Part shown: piece after piece, positions 42,233 to 50,160 of the stretch | Position numbering within the stretch: position 1 is the first letter of the stretch | How the letters are laid out: each line of letters opens with the position of its first letter | NCBI RefSeq assembly: GCF_000305785.2 | Contig: NC_018868.3 | Span: 2,886,001-2,950,000, forward strand | DNA: 64,000 nt | Source of the DNA: Simiduia agarivorans SA1 = DSM 21679 | GTDB taxonomy: Bacteria > Pseudomonadota > Gammaproteobacteria > Pseudomonadales > Cellvibrionaceae | Direction: 5' to 3' | Position numbers and translations under genes: made by a program | Notes under the pieces: generated by a model | Told to the model about the DNA's origin: nothing | Seen by the model: only the letters and a program-made list of their open reading frames with translations | Databases searched by the model: none

Positions 42233-42709
42233 ATGGCTAAAGATACGCCTTCGATGGCAAAGAATAAGATCAAAAGAAGTTTGGGCGCAATTTGCGATCC
42301 CCACCCTTCTAAGAAAGAAGAAGATGCTCTTTGGATGTATTTCAATTTCCAATGTGCCTATTGCGGTATTCTGATTGAAAGAGCATCGAGAACCGGCCAT
42401 CTTGATCATCTTATTCCTGCTTCTGAAGGCGGAACCAATAGCATCTATAACCATGCTCTTTCGTGTGCAAAGTGCAATGGCGATGAGAAGCGGGAGGGAG
42501 AGTGGGATTCCTTTTTAAAAGTAAAGGCATTATCGAACGAGATTTACGAAATAAGGAAGAATAAGATCGAAGCGTGGTTAAAGAAATCTCCCAAAGTCTT
42601 AAACGATCCTGACTTCATTGCAATGCGGGATAGGATCATAAATAAAGCCATCGCTGATTTTGATGTCGCCGTCTCGAAAATGAGGGAGCTAAGAAATAAA
42701 TGCACCTAA
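42233..42709 (+). CDS. cassette 6: HNH endonuclease domain protein
   Basis: 158-aa protein with a zinc-type HNH nuclease core: CAYCGILIERASRTGHLDHLIPASEGGTNS..., then HALSCAKCNGDEK. Two CxxC pairs bind zinc, and the HLDH and the later NHA supply the catalytic His/Asn. The C-terminal half is helical and charged. HNH cassettes could act in defence or in DNA processing; nothing here tells which. ATG 42233 is preferred over an in-frame extension into attC. Stop TAA in R''. Confidence 0.82.
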   Translation: MAKDTPSMAKNKIKRSLGAICDPHPSKKEEDALWMYFNFQCAYCGILIERASRTGHLDHLIPASEGGTNSIYNHALSCAKCNGDEKREGEWDSFLKVKALSNEIYEIRKNKIEAWLKKSPKVLNDPDFIAMRDRIINKAIADFDVAVSKMRELRNKCT

Positions 42710-42797
42710 CAAGGCCAGCCAACAACGGCAGCGCAAAAGACGCGCTGCCTCGACTCGCTGCGCGTTGCTTCGCTCGCGGTTGCTGGCGGCGTTATAC
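42704..42797 (+). other. attC site 6
   Basis: R'' ACCTAAC to R' GTTATAC, 94 bp, arms GGCCAGCCAACAACGGCAGCGC / GCGCTGCC and GCTGGCGGC. Near-copy at 44604. Confidence 0.9.
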
Positions 42798-42826
42798 GAT
42801 AAAGGAAGAATGAGCTCTGGAGCGTC

Positions 42827-43138
42827 ATGAAGTTTATTAAGGGAAAGGAATTTAAGTCGGATCGGCCTTGGGGTTCTGAATTAATTGCATCAATGAACGG
42901 GATTTCAACCAAAATCCATTGGACTGATGAACCATACAAATGGCACGTCAATGATGGGGAGGAAGTGTTTGTAGTCCTTCATGGTTCAGTAGAGATGCGC
43001 TACAAAAGTGAGTCCGAAGAGCTATCCAAAATCATGGAGTCAGGAGACATATTTTTTGCGTCCATAGGCACAGAACATGTGGCTCACCCAATAGGCGAGG
43101 CCAGAATACTGGTAATAGAAACTGAAGGCAGCGTATAA
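42827..43138 (+). CDS. cassette 7: cupin-domain protein
   Basis: 103-aa single-domain cupin. It has motif 1-like WHVNDGEEVFVVLHGSVEMRY with EE and one histidine, and motif 2-like GDIFFASIGTEHVAHPIG with His ligands. Cupins of this size bind a metal and may be isomerases or binding proteins; the substrate is unknown. ATG 42827 is 29 bp after the recombination core. The stop TAA belongs to R'' of attC 7. Confidence 0.82.
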   Translation: MKFIKGKEFKSDRPWGSELIASMNGISTKIHWTDEPYKWHVNDGEEVFVVLHGSVEMRYKSESEELSKIMESGDIFFASIGTEHVAHPIGEARILVIETEGSV

Positions 43139-43218
43139 CAAGTGTATTTTGTACGCCGCTAAAAGCGCGGCGGGACGGCTCCGCTGTCGCTCCGCCGCCC
43201 CAAATACAGGTGTTAACT
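43133..43218 (+). other. attC site 7
   Basis: R'' GTATAAC to R' GTTAACT, 86 bp, with a strong GCCGC/GCGGC inner stem and GTATTTTG / CAAATAC outer arms. Near-copy at 53802. Confidence 0.92.
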
Positions 43219-43229
43219 GTCTCGACTGA

Positions 43230-44138
43230 ATGATGAAGATTACTCAGATAACAAGAAGAGATCTCTTTGATGCGATTATCATCGAGAGAATAGACTGGGC
43301 AGGATCACTTGAAGAGCCTGAGTTTTTGGCTCGCTTGTATAATCTTCAAGAGATCGAATCAACGGATCAGAGGTTTCCAGATGCGGCCGGTGATATTTGG
43401 CAGCATAGAGTTAGAAACTATGACTGGGATGAGTATTGGGTTTTTAATGATTCTCGATTCCAACTTATGAATGGAGATGACGAAATATTGCTTCGTTTTC
43501 TGGCGGAGACCGTTCATCCTATTGTTCGGTCAGATGCAACAGAATCGCAACGTTTGGTTCAGCTATATAATAAGTTTTTACGAAATGATGGATTTGAACT
43601 GGCAGAAAAAACTCGTATTTCCGGAAAGCCAATTTACATAGGAAGAAATGTAGGTACCGTCTCACTGCCTGGAATGTCGTCTGCAAAAGAAGTTCTTAGC
43701 GGCACAGACTTAGTTTATGTTGCTCAACAGATTACTCGTATGGAAGCGGCGGTTAATAACGATCCTAGTTTAGCTATTGGAACAGCAAAAGAATTAATAG
43801 AAAGCTGTTGTAAAACTATTCTCGCAGAAAGAGGAGTTGCAGTAGGAAGCTCTGATGATGTGCCTAAGCTTGTAAAGGCAACAGTAAAGGAGCTAAAGCT
43901 AACGCCAAGTGACATTCCTGACGAAGCTAAAGCGGCTGATTCGATTAGAAAGCTTTTGAGTAATTTGGCTTCGGTAGCAAGCGGCATTGCAGAATTGAGA
44001 AACAAATACGGTACAGGTCATGGTAAAGAAGGTAGTACCAAAGGATTGAGTTCGCGTCATGCGAAGCTAGCTGTTGGAGCAGCGTCAACGCTGGCGGTCT
44101 TTCTAGTTGAAACTCACCGTGTACAGAATGACAGTTAA
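43230..44138 (+). CDS. cassette 8: abortive-infection family protein (Abi C-terminal domain)
   Basis: 302-aa soluble protein. The C-terminal 140 residues fit the Abi_C domain: DPSLAIGTAKELIESCCKTIL, then VKATVKELKLTPSDIPDEAKAADSIRKLLSNLASVASGIAELRNKYGTGHG and late AVFLVETH. Such proteins are often encoded as phage-defence genes that halt growth of infected cells. The N-terminal part (VRNYDWDEYWVFNDSRFQL) carries the unknown sensing or effector portion. It is the largest non-IS gene of the array. ATG 43233 is an alternative start. Confidence 0.78.
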   Translation: MMKITQITRRDLFDAIIIERIDWAGSLEEPEFLARLYNLQEIESTDQRFPDAAGDIWQHRVRNYDWDEYWVFNDSRFQLMNGDDEILLRFLAETVHPIVRSDATESQRLVQLYNKFLRNDGFELAEKTRISGKPIYIGRNVGTVSLPGMSSAKEVLSGTDLVYVAQQITRMEAAVNNDPSLAIGTAKELIESCCKTILAERGVAVGSSDDVPKLVKATVKELKLTPSDIPDEAKAADSIRKLLSNLASVASGIAELRNKYGTGHGKEGSTKGLSSRHAKLAVGAASTLAVFLVETHRVQNDS

Positions 44139-44189
44139 CAAACGCAAGCATCCGACTCGCTACGCTCCCGGCTGTTGCGGGCGTTATGC
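44133..44189 (+). other. attC site 8
   Basis: R'' AGTTAAC to R' GTTATGC, only 57 bp. Its inner sequence is the same as attC 14 (48079). Confidence 0.9.
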
Positions 44190-44201
44190 ATAAGGCTGGA
44201 T

Positions 44202-44609
44202 ATGCTGAATAAGAAAGTACTTATTGTCGTATTTATTCTATTGCCATGTCTTGGGTTGACGATCTTGCCTATCTGCGCCATTGCTAGCGGCTACTTTATG
44301 CCAAGTCAGGAGCATTTGCTCAGAGCGAGAGACCGTTTGCCTGTTGGGAACATACTGCAAATAGGGTTTTCCTCTGGAAGTGTGAAATGCGATGGAGAGA
44401 AGTGCGATTACAGACAAAGCTTTGATCAAAAACAATACATAAGCACCGGAGATCCGGCTAAAGTTGTTAGCATTAAGAAAGGATATGATGGTGTTTGGTC
44501 CATATCGGAGTCCCGCTTAACTTTAGCTTCCGGCCTTTCTCTCTTGGCTCTTTATATGATTGTATTCGCAGGGCTCACGTACTCGGTAAGAAGTCTTAAA
44601 AATGCATAA
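44202..44609 (+). CDS. cassette 9: two-TM protein, unknown function
   Basis: 135-aa protein with TM helices at both ends (VLIVVFILLPCLGLTILPICAIASGYF and LSLLALYMIVFAGLTYSV) and a soluble loop of about 70 residues with two cysteines (VKCDGEKCDYRQ). No family recognised. ATG 44202 is chosen; the longer frame would start in attC. The stop TAA lies in R'' of attC 9. Confidence 0.65.
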   Translation: MLNKKVLIVVFILLPCLGLTILPICAIASGYFMPSQEHLLRARDRLPVGNILQIGFSSGSVKCDGEKCDYRQSFDQKQYISTGDPAKVVSIKKGYDGVWSISESRLTLASGLSLLALYMIVFAGLTYSVRSLKNA

Positions 44610-44700
44610 CAAGGCCAGCCAACAACGGCAGCGCAAAAAAAAGCGCGCTGCCTCGACTCACTCCGCGTTGCTCCGTTCGCGGCTGCTGGCGGCGTTATAC
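44604..44700 (+). other. attC site 9 (IS element inserted at its edge)
   Basis: R'' GCATAAC to R' GTTATAC, 97 bp, a near-copy of attC 6. The IS target duplication ACG covers 44699-44701. Confidence 0.9.
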
Positions 44701-44766
44701 GTCCAAGTTACCCACGAATAGTAGACACCCTGTATAGTTATATTAAGCCTATATGGAGGTGTCCTT

Positions 44767-45075
44767 ATGGCACGCAAAAAGCATCAGCATTACACCGAAG
44801 AATTCCGTAAAGAAGCGATAAAGCGCTCTGAACAGCCGGGTGCTACCCAAGCTTCCGTTGCGAAGGAGCTTGGGATTAGTGCCCAGCAGATCGCCAACTG
44901 GAAGCGTCAACTCACCCGCCTATCTGATAAGCAATTCAATACCTTGGATGGTGTGGATTACTCGAAGAAAGAAAGTGAGGAGATGCGTGAACTACGGCGA
45001 GAGAATAAGCGCCTGAAAGAGGAGATGGAATTCTTAAAAAAGGTGTCTGCGTACTTCGCGAAAAACCAAGAGTGA
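44767..45075 (+). CDS. IS3-family OrfA (element A, copy 2)
   Basis: Protein identical to the OrfA of copy 1: 102 aa with HTH and leucine zipper, and the same slippery A-run before the stop for -1 frameshifting. Confidence 0.93.
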   Translation: MARKKHQHYTEEFRKEAIKRSEQPGATQASVAKELGISAQQIANWKRQLTRLSDKQFNTLDGVDYSKKESEEMRELRRENKRLKEEMEFLKKVSAYFAKNQE

Positions 45076-45938
45076 AGTACGCATTGATTTTGGAGTATGT
45101 TGGCCAATACAGCATATCCCTGATGTGCGATGTACTAGGCGTACATAGATCTGGCTTCTATCGCTGGTGGGATGCTCCTAAAACCAAACGTGAGGCTCGT
45201 AAGGAAGAGTTAGGCGAACTGGTGAAAGACACCTTTGAGGAGTTTGAGGCTGCCTATGGAGCCCCAAGAATCGCTCAGGAGCTGAACGACCTAGGGCATA
45301 GGTGCTCAGTCAATTTTGTAGCCAAAATCATGCAGGAACAGGGTATTTTGGCCAGAAACGGCAAAGCCTTTAACTATGGCGGCCACGCATTAACGATGCA
45401 CAATGTTGCGGACAACCTCCTTTGGCGCGACTTTTCGACTGACCGGCCGAATCAAAAATGGGTCACAGATATCACGTATGTTTGGGTGAAGAATCAGTGG
45501 CTATATCTGGCAACTGTAATGGATCTGTATTCCCGTCGGATTATTGGCTGGAGCCTCGATACCGGCATGACTGAGCAGCTCATAACGCGGGCAATGCAGA
45601 TGGCGATTGATGCCAGAGGTGTGGCACCAGGTCTCATCGTCCATTCGGACCGAGGCACACAGTACCGCTCAAATAGCTACGTTGGCTTCTTGGAAAAGCA
45701 CAAGATCACGCGCAGCATGAGTAGAAAGGGTAATTGTTGGGACAATGCAGTAATGGAGTCGTTCTATGCACGACTAAAGGTTGAGCTTATCTATGCCAAG
45801 AACTATCAGTCGATTGGTGAAGCTCGTTCGGGTATATTTGGGTACATTGAAGTCTTTTATAATCGCAAGAGAAGGCATTCAGCGAACGATGGGCTAAGTC
45901 CCGTTGATTTCGAAGAGAACGCAGCAATAGCTGCATAA
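45072..45938 (+). CDS. IS3-family OrfB transposase (element A, copy 2)
   Basis: Identical in sequence to the 288-aa OrfB of copy 1, with the full DDE triad. It starts at GTG overlapping the orfA stop or is made as a frameshift fusion. Confidence 0.95.
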   Translation: MKYALILEYVGQYSISLMCDVLGVHRSGFYRWWDAPKTKREARKEELGELVKDTFEEFEAAYGAPRIAQELNDLGHRCSVNFVAKIMQEQGILARNGKAFNYGGHALTMHNVADNLLWRDFSTDRPNQKWVTDITYVWVKNQWLYLATVMDLYSRRIIGWSLDTGMTEQLITRAMQMAIDARGVAPGLIVHSDRGTQYRSNSYVGFLEKHKITRSMSRKGNCWDNAVMESFYARLKVELIYAKNYQSIGEARSGIFGYIEVFYNRKRRHSANDGLSPVDFEENAAIAA

Positions 45939-45981
45939 GTAGAGTGTCTACTTTTTGTGGGGAACACCAACGTGAAGTGAA

Positions 45982-46350
45982 ATGAAACATATTTGCCCAA
46001 ATTGTGGTTCCAAATTTAGTGCTCAAGAAGCGCTCTGCGAAGATTGGAGAAATCCAAAAAGAAGTCTTGGGTGCCCCAACTGCAAAGTATGGTTAAAGCA
46101 CGCTGACCATAGAGCAGAGCTAAAAAGGAATTTCTGGTTCTTGTTGGTAATTGCAATCGTGATAACTGTAAATGCTCTTATAAAAGAGTTGGAAACAGAT
46201 TGGCTTAGTTATGGATATGCCATTGTGATTGCTATCTCCATTGTTGCTTTCATATTGATTAATTATAGGCTTAATGGTAACAGCCAATTAGTTAAACCTA
46301 AATGGAAGCAGTCTCCTTTAGAGATTGTCGATGATGATGAAAACGTATAA
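45982..46350 (+). CDS. cassette 10: zinc-ribbon protein with two TM helices
   Basis: 122-aa protein. It starts with a zinc ribbon (HICPNCGSKFSAQEALCEDWRNPKRSLGCPNCKVWL, two CxxC pairs), followed by two TM helices (FWFLLVIAIVITVNALI and AIVIAISIVAFILINY). The function is unknown; membrane-bound zinc ribbons are common in uncharacterised bacterial proteins. The gene starts 12 bp after the IS end. The stop TAA is in R''. Confidence 0.7.
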   Translation: MKHICPNCGSKFSAQEALCEDWRNPKRSLGCPNCKVWLKHADHRAELKRNFWFLLVIAIVITVNALIKELETDWLSYGYAIVIAISIVAFILINYRLNGNSQLVKPKWKQSPLEIVDDDENV

Positions 46351-46416
46351 CAAACGCAAACAAACTGGCCTATCGGCCTCGACTCGCTACGCTCGCGTTT
46401 GTTGCGGGCGTTATGC
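46345..46416 (+). other. attC site 10
   Basis: R'' GTATAAC to R' GTTATGC, 72 bp, arms AACGCAAACAAAC / GTTTGTTGCGGGCGTT. Confidence 0.9.
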
Positions 46417-46433
46417 GTAAACAAGAAGGATCT

Positions 46434-46739
46434 ATGTGGAAAACAATCGGGACACTTTTTCTGTTTATATTATTTTTTGTTTCTGGTTACTTAGTCGCAT
46501 CTTGGAATTTCGTGTACGGAACAACATACGTACTAACTGAATCAATCGTTCTTGAAAGTGGACAGGCCGTAGGTGAACTCCCGGCCGGCACTGAATTGCA
46601 TTATCAGTCCATGGCGCATGGTGAAATAGATTATTACGTGTTTGTACGCATGCCCCTGAAGAAATCTATGGAAATTAGGAAAAAGGTCGAGGTAGATACC
46701 TATAACGGAATAAAGAGGTTAAAAGGTGGCTTTGAGTAA
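46434..46739 (+). CDS. cassette 11: membrane-anchored small protein, unknown function
   Basis: 101-aa protein with one N-terminal TM (IGTLFLFILFFVSGYLVASW) and a periplasmic beta-rich part (AVGELPAGTELHYQSMAHGEIDYYVFVRM). ATG 46434 has AGAAGG upstream; the in-frame ATG 46413 lies inside the R' core. No family recognised. Confidence 0.65.
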   Translation: MWKTIGTLFLFILFFVSGYLVASWNFVYGTTYVLTESIVLESGQAVGELPAGTELHYQSMAHGEIDYYVFVRMPLKKSMEIRKKVEVDTYNGIKRLKGGFE

Positions 46740-46742
46740 TCC

Positions 46743-46832
46743 GCATAACAAGTGGCTATTGGTGGCCGCACAAAATACGTGCGGCGGGACGGCTACGCTG
46801 TCGCTCCGCCGCCCCAAAGCCAGGCGTTACAA
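46743..46832 (+). other. attC site 11
   Basis: R'' GCATAAC to R' GTTACAA, 90 bp, GTGGCTATTGG ... CCAAAGCCAG arms and a GCGGCGGGACGGC core shared with sites 7, 16 and 19. Confidence 0.88.
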
Positions 46833-46849
46833 GTCTTAGGTATTGAGCA

Positions 46850-47266
46850 ATGATCGAAATTGAATTCGAAGAACCAAAATTAGAAGTATGTGAATGTTGT
46901 GGTAATACGACCACTCGATTAACTCGCTTCGTATACCAAGATGGCGATGCTTTCGCTGTTTACTATGTTTTATTCACTGACGGCCATGAGGATAAAGTTG
47001 CATACTCCTTAATAGGTTTGGGTGAGTGGGGTGAAGGTGGTGAGCCAGAAATGCGTACCGCCTTCGCTGTGAAAATCTGGGACAACAATGACAATTGGGC
47101 AGTAACCGTCACAGATAAAGAAGAATCACCTTGGAGTCATGTAGAGTTCCTAGGGAAAATTGTTAACCGCGAAGAGGCGCTACAGCACCCTTGGATCAAG
47201 GACGTTTACCATATTACTGATCATATCGTTGCTGAAGATAAGCCAGTAATAGAGTTCTTCGCATGA
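46850..47266 (+). CDS. cassette 12: soluble protein with N-terminal CxxC, unknown function
   Basis: 138-aa protein, acidic, with CECCGN near residue 14 (possible metal site) and alternating beta strands (AFAVYYVLFTDGHEDKVAYSLIGLG, FAVKIWDNNDNWAVTVTDKEESPW). The WxHVEFLGKIVNREEALQHPWIKDVYHITDHI end is well structured, so it is probably a real enzyme-like or binding fold. I do not recognise the family. It ends just before attC 12 and does not borrow the R'' stop. Confidence 0.68.
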   Translation: MIEIEFEEPKLEVCECCGNTTTRLTRFVYQDGDAFAVYYVLFTDGHEDKVAYSLIGLGEWGEGGEPEMRTAFAVKIWDNNDNWAVTVTDKEESPWSHVEFLGKIVNREEALQHPWIKDVYHITDHIVAEDKPVIEFFA

Positions 47267-47272
47267 CCCAAC

Positions 47273-47372
47273 TTGTAACAAGCGGCTGCACCGGACAAAT
47301 TTCCGCTGTCACCTTTTTTGCGTGGCAAAAAAGCCGCCATCAAAAATTTGCTCGGTGAGCCGGGCGTTATAT
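47273..47372 (+). other. attC site 12
   Basis: R'' TTGTAAC to R' GTTATAT, 100 bp. Contains the long stem CCTTTTTTGCG / TGGCAAAAAAGCC, different from all other sites in the array. Confidence 0.85.
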
Positions 47373-47395
47373 GCTGATCGTAGATGAGATCTTAA

Positions 47396-47689
47396 ATGAT
47401 ATTTGCAGAACTAGATTATCCTGAAAGTTATGAAAATATTCATGATGAGCTGGTTAATTTTATCAGCTTAGAGTTTAGCAATGTACAGTCAGGGCTTCAG
47501 GGTGATTCATGGATATGGATTTTCAGTGAAAGTGAAAAGGTGGTCATCGACACATTCCTATCTATGAAGCATGAAATCAAATCTGACCATCTCAATTCAA
47601 GGTTGGTGATCGAAGTAATTAACCATTTGAAAAAAAGGTTTGTGGTTAATGTGTATGGCACTCCGGAGCCAGAGCCTCATGAAGAATAG
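47396..47689 (+). CDS. cassette 13: small soluble protein, unknown function
   Basis: 97-aa protein with alternating helical and beta segments (NIHDELVNFISLEFSNVQSG, DSWIWIFSESEKVVIDTF, RFVVNVYGTPEPEPHEE). Acidic and without Cys motifs. No known family; size and charge would also suit an immunity protein, but there is no toxin partner beside it. Confidence 0.62.
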   Translation: MIFAELDYPESYENIHDELVNFISLEFSNVQSGLQGDSWIWIFSESEKVVIDTFLSMKHEIKSDHLNSRLVIEVINHLKKRFVVNVYGTPEPEPHEE

Positions 47690-47695
47690 ATGTGC

Positions 47696-47758
47696 ATATA
47701 ACAAGCAAAAGCAAGCCGACGCGCAGAAACGCGCGCGCGGCTGTTTTGGGCGTTAGGC
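47696..47758 (+). other. attC site 13
   Basis: R'' ATATAAC to R' GTTAGGC, 63 bp, arms GCAAGCCGACGCG / CGCGGCTGTTTTGGGC. Confidence 0.88.
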
Positions 47759-47763
47759 AAATC

Positions 47764-48084
47764 ATGAAATTTCAAGGTGCAAATATTCATCTACAAAAGA
47801 TGGCTACTAAGACTTTGTGTCAATTTTGCATTGATCACGGTATGAAGGAATCTCCAAGCGTCATTAGTATAAAGGAGTGTCTTGAATGCTTGGAGCGAGG
47901 AGATCTTGAGTTGGCGTACTATGCGTATAAGACAGTCCCTCTGGGTGGAAACAATTGCTTCAATGACCGTTTTGTCAAGGCGTCGTACCCTCATGAAAGT
48001 GACAGTTACGCGAATGGTGTGTTTCATGCGTTAATATATTATTGGTGGAATACTATGAATGGATCGGTAGTAAAAAATGCCTAA
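47764..48084 (+). CDS. cassette 14: small soluble protein, unknown function
   Basis: 106-aa protein from ATG 47764; an upstream in-frame extension runs through attC 13. Helical with several cysteines (LCQFCIDHGM, KECLECLERGDLELAYYAYKTV) and a conserved-looking end SYANGVFHALIYYWWNTMNG. No recognised family. The stop TAA lies in R'' of attC 14. Confidence 0.62.
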   Translation: MKFQGANIHLQKMATKTLCQFCIDHGMKESPSVISIKECLECLERGDLELAYYAYKTVPLGGNNCFNDRFVKASYPHESDSYANGVFHALIYYWWNTMNGSVVKNA

Positions 48085-48135
48085 CAAACGCAAGCATCCG
48101 ACTCGCTACGCTCCCGGCTGTTGCGGGCGTTAAAA
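48079..48135 (+). other. attC site 14
   Basis: R'' GCCTAAC to R' GTTAAAA, 57 bp. Its interior is the same as attC 8. Confidence 0.9.
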
Positions 48136-48148
48136 CTCAGGAGTATCG

Positions 48149-48733
48149 ATGGAACCGATTACCTTAACTGCATCATTTGCAACAGTTGTTAGCTTGCTAG
48201 GCACTTATAAAGCTGAAAGTCGTGTGATTGAGGGAGATGAGTTTAAAGATTTCATGCAATGGCTGATTGAAACAAATCATATTGAAATTAAAAATTTATT
48301 AGAAGTTAACACTAAAGCAACTATCGGGATAAAGGCCTTGTTAAACCAAGATAGAGAGCTGTTGTTTCAAAAGCTTGGGGCCATTGATGAATTGCTCAGT
48401 CTTATTGCTAGTCGAGTAGATGGATTTAGCGAAGTAAGTAATGCGATTCACCCTAATAGCGAAATTTCAGAGCAAGCTGTTTCTATCCTTAGGCAGTTTG
48501 TTGAGTCTGAGGGAAGTAAGTTTCTAAAGTCTGAAGCTATGAATCGCGGTCCGGTTTTTCTAATAATAGGGGGAAAAGGTGGTCAAATTGACTACACCGA
48601 ACCCCAGTTCATCGATGACGATTTGAACACGCTAGTTGGTATCGGGTTGCTTGCACAAGATTACAATAGCAAAGGACAGCCCTTATATGGGATTACAAGA
48701 GCTGCGGTTAAGTTCCTTGCCACACTGCAATAA
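48149..48733 (+). CDS. cassette 15: coiled-coil protein with C-terminal winged-helix-like part
   Basis: 194-aa protein. The N-terminus is moderately hydrophobic (TLTASFATVVSLLGTYKAE), then comes a long helical region (FKDFMQWLIETNHIEIKNLLEVN ... LLFQKLGAIDELLSLIASRV), and the end (DLNTLVGIGLLAQDYNSKGQPLYGITRAAVKFL) looks like a winged-helix DNA-binding or effector-module fold. No family can be named. The second IS3 type lies in its attC just downstream. Confidence 0.65.
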   Translation: MEPITLTASFATVVSLLGTYKAESRVIEGDEFKDFMQWLIETNHIEIKNLLEVNTKATIGIKALLNQDRELLFQKLGAIDELLSLIASRVDGFSEVSNAIHPNSEISEQAVSILRQFVESEGSKFLKSEAMNRGPVFLIIGGKGGQIDYTEPQFIDDDLNTLVGIGLLAQDYNSKGQPLYGITRAAVKFLATLQ

Positions 48734-48835
48734 ATGTTTTAACAAGGGTGGCCAATTCGCGGCTGTCGCCGCGGGACTCTAGACTTGCACCACTTTGACG
48801 GACAGTAAATTACTGTCAGTCAAAAGAGGTGTGTT

Positions 48836-49201
48836 ATGGGAATAACAAAGAAGAAACACTACGACAGCTACACATTGGCCTTTAAGGTCAAAGCGGTCAG
48901 AGAAAGTAAAAAACGAGGCGTTAAGGCCATAGATGTGGCGAACGCGCTTGGTATTCATCCGGTTATGTTGTATAGATGGCGACAGGAGTATAAGGAAGGT
49001 CGCCTATCGGAGAACAAGCATATGAAGGTGCCGGAGCCCCCACCTAAAAAATCTCGCGAAGACAGCGACAAGCTTAAAGTGGCCGAGAGGCGCATTAAGG
49101 AGCTTGAGAAACGCTTGGCGGCTAAGGAAGAAGAGGTCGTCATTTTAAAAAAGGCAAAGCGGTTCTTCTTGGAACAGCGCAAGAAAGATATGCGTTCATA
49201 G
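48836..49201 (+). CDS. IS3-family OrfA (element B)
   Basis: 121-aa DNA-binding protein with a helix-turn-helix (VKAIDVANALGIHPVMLYRWR) and a coiled-coil zipper (AERRIKELEKRLAAKEEEVVILKK). An A6G slippery run at 49147-49153 allows -1 frameshifting into orfB, which is open from there onward. Confidence 0.92.
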   Translation: MGITKKKHYDSYTLAFKVKAVRESKKRGVKAIDVANALGIHPVMLYRWRQEYKEGRLSENKHMKVPEPPPKKSREDSDKLKVAERRIKELEKRLAAKEEEVVILKKAKRFFLEQRKKDMRS

Positions 49202-50025
49202 AGGAGAACCGCGACGTTCATAAAGTCGTGACGATGTGTGAACACCTTGATGTTTCGACCAGTGGTTACTATGACTGGCGCGAGAGGAAGCCGAGTGAGC
49301 GAGCCCAGTACGACGCTATCCTGGTGAGCCAGATATGTCGCATGCATGTTGGCCACCAAAAAAACTATGGCGCGATACGGGTGCACCCTTACTTAAGGGC
49401 GCGCGATTACGCCTGTAGTCGGCGCCGGATCAATCGCTTGATGAAGGCACATGGCATACGCTCTATTTATCATGCTCAGCGTCCGCGTCGTTACAAAGGA
49501 GCAAATGCTCCAGTATCGGATAACATATTGGCTGCTCGACCAAAAGCTGCGCAAGTAGGCGAAAGCTGGGCTGGAGACATGACCTATCTGAAGACGGCGG
49601 AAGGGGAGCTGTATATGGCTGCGGTCTTGGATCTCTACAATCGCAAGGTCGTTGGCTGGGGCTTTTCCTCAGCCCATAATAGTGATCTGGTTGAGGGCGC
49701 ACTACAGATGGCGCTGGCGATGGAGGAGCGGCTTCCAGGTTGCATCTTCCACAGCGACCAAGGCTCAGAATATCGATCGGATGAGTATCGCAGGCTGCTT
49801 CAAGATTCAGATATGGTGAGCAGCATGAGCAGGGCTGGAGTGCCTACAGACAATGCGTACGTAGAATCGTTCTTTAAAACGTTGAAAAATGAGCTGGTTC
49901 ATCATTGGAAATTCAAAAGCAAGATAGAATGCGTTGCCCGAGTTGTTGATTACGTTGGGTTTTATAATAATAACCGCTTACACTCGGGTTTAGATTATGC
50001 AACACCAAATTCATATCAAGGGTGA
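49147..50025 (+). CDS. IS3-family OrfB transposase (element B, frameshift region to stop)
   Basis: DDE transposase with SWAGDMTYLK (D), CIFHSDQGSEYRS (D) and DNAYVESFFKTLKNE (E). The reading frame is open from the slippery site at 49147; the first ATG is at 49228 and a GTG stands at 49222. The product is probably made as an OrfAB fusion. Coding sequence intact. Confidence 0.92.
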   Translation, partial: KKGKAVLLGTAQERYAFIEENRDVHKVVTMCEHLDVSTSGYYDWRERKPSERAQYDAILVSQICRMHVGHQKNYGAIRVHPYLRARDYACSRRRINRLMKAHGIRSIYHAQRPRRYKGANAPVSDNILAARPKAAQVGESWAGDMTYLKTAEGELYMAAVLDLYNRKVVGWGFSSAHNSDLVEGALQMALAMEERLPGCIFHSDQGSEYRSDEYRRLLQDSDMVSSMSRAGVPTDNAYVESFFKTLKNELVHHWKFKSKIECVARVVDYVGFYNNNRLHSGLDYATPNSYQG

Positions 50026-50160
50026 ATCAATAGGTGTCCGTGAAAGTGGTGCAAGTCCACTCGCTTTCGCTCGCCCTTGCCACCGGCGTTAAATTCCCAA
50101 GTTACCCACGAATAGTAGACACCCTGTATAGTTATATTAAGCCTATATGGAGGTGTCCTT

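Larger units (their letters stand above)
44702..45969 (+). mobile_element. IS3-family element A, copy 2
   Basis: 1268 bp, flanked by the 3-bp direct repeat ACG (44699-44701 and 45970-45972). Ends and coding content are the same as copy 1. Confidence 0.94.
48780..50059 (+). mobile_element. IS3-family element B
   Basis: 1280 bp, 3-bp direct repeat CTC (48777-48779 and 50060-50062). Ends share ACTTGCACCACTTT and CGGACA in inverted orientation; the left end starts TA instead of the usual TG. Different from element A. Confidence 0.92.
48737..50094 (+). other. attC site 15, split by an IS3-family element
   Basis: Left part 48737-48779 (R'' TTTTAAC, GGGTGGCCAATTCGCGG) and right part 50060-50094 (CTCGCTTTCGC ... 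R' GTTAAAT). Joined across the IS they rebuild a normal site of the attC 4/5 type. The insertion breaks the stem, so the site should be inactive. Confidence 0.9.
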
